A stretch of 47,390 nt of DNA, from positions 275,809 through 323,198 of the forward strand of contig NZ_AYWO01000001.1 in the NCBI RefSeq assembly GCF_000502955.1. Reading direction: 5' to 3'. The position numbers and the translations under genes are program-made. The stretch comes from Mesorhizobium sp. LNHC252B00. Lineage in GTDB: Bacteria > Pseudomonadota > Alphaproteobacteria > Rhizobiales > Rhizobiaceae. Positions 43,872 through 47,390 of the stretch are shown piece after piece (position 1 is the stretch's first letter; each line of letters begins with the position of its first letter). The notes under the pieces were generated by a model. That model had not been told where the DNA came from. It did no database searches and was given only the letters and a program-made list of their open reading frames with translations.

Positions 43872-45419
43872 ATGCCAGGCATGAACGAACCGAGACGCAA
43901 ACGCGGCGCAGAGCGCACCAGCAACAGGGGCCCGTCGGCCATTCCGCAACTGCCGCTGCGGCGCGTGACCAATCCCTATCCGCCAATGGCCATGCTGTCT
44001 GCCGACCAGATCGAGCAGATCCACCACGCGTCGATGCACATATTGGAGAATTTCGGCATCGAGGTTATGAGCCCGCGCGCACTGGCGCTTTTCGAGAAGG
44101 CCGGCGCCAAGGTCGATCATGCCTCGGCGAATGTCCGCATCGATCGCGGTCTGGTCGCCGAAGCACTGAAAACCACGCGGTCGAGCTATGTGCTGACTCC
44201 GCGCAATCCGGCCAAGGCCGTTCATCTCGGCGGCAACACCATCAATTTCACCCTCGTTGCCGGACCGCCCAATGTGCATGACATGGAGCGCGGCCGTCGC
44301 GCCGGCAATCTGCGCGACTATTCGGACCTGACCCGGCTGGCGCAGCATTTCAACTGCATCCACATGCTCGGCAACCAGGTCTGCGCGCCGGTCGAGCTGC
44401 CGGCCAATTCCCGCCATCTCGACACCTATTTCACCAATCTGACGCTGACCGACAAGAGTTTCCATGTCTCGGCAATCGGCCGGGGCAGGGCGCTCGACGG
44501 CATCGAAATGATGGCGATCGCCCGAGGCTTGAGCCTCGACCAGTTGCGCGACGACCCCGGCGTCACCACCATCATCTCGGTCAACTCGCCGCGCCGCTTC
44601 GATGAGATGATGGCCGAGGGGCTGATGACCATGGCCGAGTTCGGCCAGTCCGTTGCGGTGACGCCATTCACGCTGATGGGAGCGATGAGCCCGGTGACGC
44701 TGGCCGGCGCGCTGGCGCAGCAGAATGCGGAGGCGCTGTTCGGCGTCGTGCTGACGCAGCTGGTGCGTCCCGGCGCGCCGGTCATGTATGGCGCCTTCAC
44801 CTCCAATGTCGACATGAAGTCGGGCGCACCGGCTTTCGGCACGCCGGAGAACACCAAGGCCAACATCGCGTCGGGGCAACTGGCGCGGCGCTACGGGCTG
44901 CCATATCGCACGACGCCGGGCTCGGCCTCCAATGCCGCCGACGCGCAAGGCGCCTATGAGACGCTGATGGCGCTGTGGGGCGCGGTGCTCGGCCACGGCA
45001 ATCTCGTCTATCATGCCGCAGGCTGGCAGGAGGGCGGGCTGACGGCGTCATTCGAGAAGCTCATCATTGATGTCGAGATGATCCAGCACATGATGGAATT
45101 CCTGCGTCCGATCGAGGTCAACGAGGCCGAGCTTGCCGTCGAGGCGCTGGGCGCGGTGCCGACCGGCGGCCACTTCTTCGGCGAGCCGCACACGCTGGAG
45201 CGCTACGCCACTGCCTTCTACCAGCCGATGCTGTCCAACTGGCAGAACTACGAGGCCTGGCAGGAAGCCGGCGGGCTCGACGCCACGGCACGCGCGACGC
45301 GGCTGTGGAAGAAGGCGCTGGAAGACTATGTCGAGCCGGTGATGGACGTCGCCGTGCGCGAGGCGCTGGAGGCTTACATGGCCAAGCGTAAGGAAGCGAT
45401 CGGGCAGGGCGAACCGTGA
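43872..45419 (+). CDS. Trimethylamine methyltransferase (MttB) family protein, without pyrrolysine
   Basis: The 515-residue protein belongs to the MttB superfamily, corrinoid-dependent methyltransferases acting on quaternary or tertiary amines. Readable stretches include AMLSADQIEQIHHASMHILE, FGIEVMSPRALALFEKAGA, TLMGAMSPVTLAGALAQQN and PGSASNAADAQGAYETLMAL. The frame has no internal TAG, so it lacks the pyrrolysine of archaeal MttB and falls with the non-Pyl group, where glycine betaine methyltransferase MtgB is the known example. The start is placed at the ATG at 43872 (GGGG five bases ahead); an ATG at 43881 is also possible. The flavoprotein 57 bases downstream supports a methylamine/betaine role. 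No corrinoid protein gene is visible nearby. Confidence 0.85.
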   Translation: MPGMNEPRRKRGAERTSNRGPSAIPQLPLRRVTNPYPPMAMLSADQIEQIHHASMHILENFGIEVMSPRALALFEKAGAKVDHASANVRIDRGLVAEALKTTRSSYVLTPRNPAKAVHLGGNTINFTLVAGPPNVHDMERGRRAGNLRDYSDLTRLAQHFNCIHMLGNQVCAPVELPANSRHLDTYFTNLTLTDKSFHVSAIGRGRALDGIEMMAIARGLSLDQLRDDPGVTTIISVNSPRRFDEMMAEGLMTMAEFGQSVAVTPFTLMGAMSPVTLAGALAQQNAEALFGVVLTQLVRPGAPVMYGAFTSNVDMKSGAPAFGTPENTKANIASGQLARRYGLPYRTTPGSASNAADAQGAYETLMALWGAVLGHGNLVYHAAGWQEGGLTASFEKLIIDVEMIQHMMEFLRPIEVNEAELAVEALGAVPTGGHFFGEPHTLERYATAFYQPMLSNWQNYEAWQEAGGLDATARATRLWKKALEDYVEPVMDVAVREALEAYMAKRKEAIGQGEP

Positions 45420-45476
45420 TGCCTCCCATCGTGAATCCATTCGCCCATCCAACCCACTGATATCAGAGAAAAATCC

Positions 45477-47371
45477 ATGAAATCGCATGCAAAAGTCGTG
45501 GTCATTGGCGGTGGTGTCGTCGGGTGCTCCGTGCTGTTCCATCTCGCCCGCCACGGCTGGACCGACGTGGTGCTGCTGGAGCGAGACGAGCTGACGTCCG
45601 GCTCGACCTGGCATGCGGCCGGCGGCATGCACACCATCAATGGCGACCCCAATGTCGCCAAGCTGCAGAAATACACCATCAACCTCTACAAGGAGATCGA
45701 GGAGCTTTCCGGCCAGGCGACTGGCGTGCATCTGACCGGTGGCGTGCTCCTGGCGGCGACCGAGGCACGCCTCGACTGGCTGCGCGGCGTCGTCGCCAAG
45801 GGCCGCTATCTCGGCATCGAGCTTGAGGAAATCTCGCCCAGCGAGGCGGCCGAGCTGATGCCGCTGCTCGATCCCAAGCAGTTCGTCGGCGCTGTCAGGA
45901 ACAAGGAGGATGGCCATCTCGATCCCTCCGGCGTCACCCATGCCTATGCCAAGGCGGCGCGGAAACTAGGCGCCGAGGTCGAACGCTTCACCAAGGTCGA
46001 GGACATCGTGCGTCGTCCGGACGGCCTATGGCGCGTCATCACCAACAAGGGCGAGGTGGTGGCCGAGCATGTCGTCAACGCCGGCGGCCTGTGGGCGCGC
46101 GAGGTTGGCCGCATGGTCGGGCTCGAACTGCCGGTGCTGGCGATGGAGCATATGTACCTGATCACCGAGGACATGCCGGAGGTCGCCGCCTGGAACGCCA
46201 AGACTGGTACCGAAATCATCCACGCGGTCGATTTCGATGGCGAGCTCTACCTGCGCCAGGAGCGGGGCGGCATGCTGATGGGCACCTATGAGAAGGCCAA
46301 CAAGCCGTGGTCCGAGTTCCAGACGCCGTGGAATTTCGGCCACGAATTGCTGGCGCCGGACATCGACCGCATCGCGCCGTCGCTGGAAGTCGGGTTCCGG
46401 CATTTCCCGGCCTTCCAGAACACTGGCATCAAGCAGATCATCAACGGCCCCTTCACCTTCGCCCCGGATGGCAACCCGCTGGTCGGGCCGGTGCGCGGGC
46501 TGCCAGGGTTCTGGGTCGCCTGCGGTGTCATGGCTGGCTTTTCACAAGGCGGCGGCGTCGGGCTGGCACTGTCAAACTGGATGATCGAAGGCGATCCCGG
46601 CGCTGACATCTGGGCGATGGATGTCGCGCGCTATGGCGACTGGGCGACGATGGCCTACACCAACGCCAAGGTGCGCGAGAACTATTCCAGGCGGTTCTCG
46701 ATCCGCTTCCCCAATGAGGAACTGCCCGCGGGGCGGCCACTGAAGACGACGCCGGTCTATGATTTGTTGTCGGCCAAGGGTGCGCAATGGGGCGTTGCCT
46801 ATGGGCTGGAGGTGCCGCTCTGGTACGCGCCGGAGGGCGTCAAGGACGAGTTCTCCTGGCGCCGCTCGAGCGATTTCACACAACTGGCCAAGGAGGTCGC
46901 GACCGTTCGCGACGGTGTCGGCCTGTCCGAGATTTCGAGCTTTGCCAAATACGAGGTGACGGGCGAGGGCGCGGCCGCCTGGCTCGACCGGATGCTTGCC
47001 TGCAAACTGCCGAAGCCCGGCCGCATGACGCTGGCGCCGATGCTGAAGCACGACGGCAGACTGATCGGCGATTTCACGCTGGCCAATCTGGGTAGCGAAG
47101 GCTGGTTCCTCGCTGGCTCCGGTATCGCCGAGCAATACCACATGCGCTGGTTCGAAAAGCATCTGCCTGACGACGGATCGGTTCGCATAGATGCGCTTGG
47201 CCAGAAGCTCACCGGCCTGTCGATCGCCGGGCCGAAAGCGCGGGATGTGCTGGCAAAGGCCACGCGCTCCGATGTGTCGAATGCGGCGTTTCCGTTCATG
47301 GCCATCGGCAGGATGGACATCGGCATGGCGTCGTGCCTGGTCGGCCGCGTCAGCTACACCGGAGAGATCGG
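45477..47371 (+). CDS. Dimethylglycine/sarcosine dehydrogenase-like FAD oxidoreductase, truncated by contig end
   Basis: The gene encodes an FAD-dependent demethylating dehydrogenase with a C-terminal GcvT-like folate domain. The N-terminus has the FAD motif VVVIGGGVVGCSVLFHLARHG and GSTWHAAGG, whose H46 matches the histidine that binds FAD covalently in dimethylglycine dehydrogenase. The DAO domain continues to about residue 370 (FTFAPDGNPLVGPVRGLPGFWVACG). The FAO_M/GcvT part begins near 430 and breaks off at GRVSYTGEIG, about 630 of a usual 800 or more residues. The apparent stop at 47385-47387 lies inside adapter sequence and is not real. The product pairs with the MttB-like protein upstream. 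The exact substrate (dimethylglycine, sarcosine or another N-methyl compound) is not determined. Confidence 0.88.
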
Positions 47372-47390
47372 AAGAGCACACGTCTGAACT
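47365..47390 (+). other. Illumina TruSeq adapter sequence at contig end
   Basis: The last 26 bases begin AGATCGGAAGAGC and continue with the bases that distinguish the TruSeq read-1 adapter (CACACGTCTGAACT). The first seven bases may also be genomic, because GAGATCGG would encode the conserved GEIG of the GcvT domain. This stretch is a sequencing artefact and should not be read as biology. Confidence 0.97.

Overview
The window reads as a piece of a high-GC alphaproteobacterial chromosome, most likely a Mesorhizobium-like member of the Hyphomicrobiales. The grounds are codon bias, the density of sugar and peptide ABC importers, rhizobial-type regulators, and a RIME-like intergenic palindromic repeat at 22508-22638. 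The last 26 bases (47365-47390) are not genomic: they match the Illumina TruSeq adapter. The window therefore ends at the raw end of a short-read assembly contig, and the last gene is artificially closed.

Layout. (1) 1-5.5 kb is a sugar or sugar-acid locus: the 5' end of an ABC ATPase, a divergent substrate-binding protein, and two very similar GntR/FCD regulators that bracket a divergent oxidoreductase pair (a GarR-like dehydrogenase and an extended SDR). TTGT-NNN-ACAA-type palindromes lie in the two divergent intergenic regions. (2) 5.5-7.2 kb holds a DUF3175 protein and an MFS transporter. (3) 7.3-14 kb holds a GntR-like LacI-family regulator, a CUT2 sugar importer (binding protein, double ATPase, two permeases) and a gluconokinase gene broken by a frameshift. 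This suggests a gluconate or aldonate uptake route whose kinase has decayed or was mis-assembled. A further multiply frameshifted remnant follows at about 14.05-14.27 kb. (4) 14.3-20.1 kb is a sulfate import operon on the minus strand (sbp-cysT-cysW-cysA and a second sbp), followed by an Rrf2-family regulator. (5) 20.4-36.4 kb is an envelope block: pbpC and a bacterial alpha-2-macroglobulin on the minus strand, divergent from tamA-tamB on the plus strand. TamB carries an internal tandem duplication of about 622 codons. (6) 36.7-43.0 kb is a four-gene peptide-type ABC importer (Tat-type binding protein, two permeases, fused double ATPase), followed by a convergent lytic transglycosylase lipoprotein. 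(7) 43.9-47.4 kb holds a non-pyrrolysine MttB-family methyltransferase and a truncated dimethylglycine/sarcosine dehydrogenase-like flavoprotein, together a probable methylamine or betaine demethylation module.

No rRNA, tRNA, CRISPR array, transposase, integrase or phage gene was recognised. I see no convincing wholly new system. The most notable items are the adapter-terminated contig end, the duplicated TamB core, the duplicated regulator pair with candidate operators, and the small zone of gene decay at 13.4-14.3 kb.
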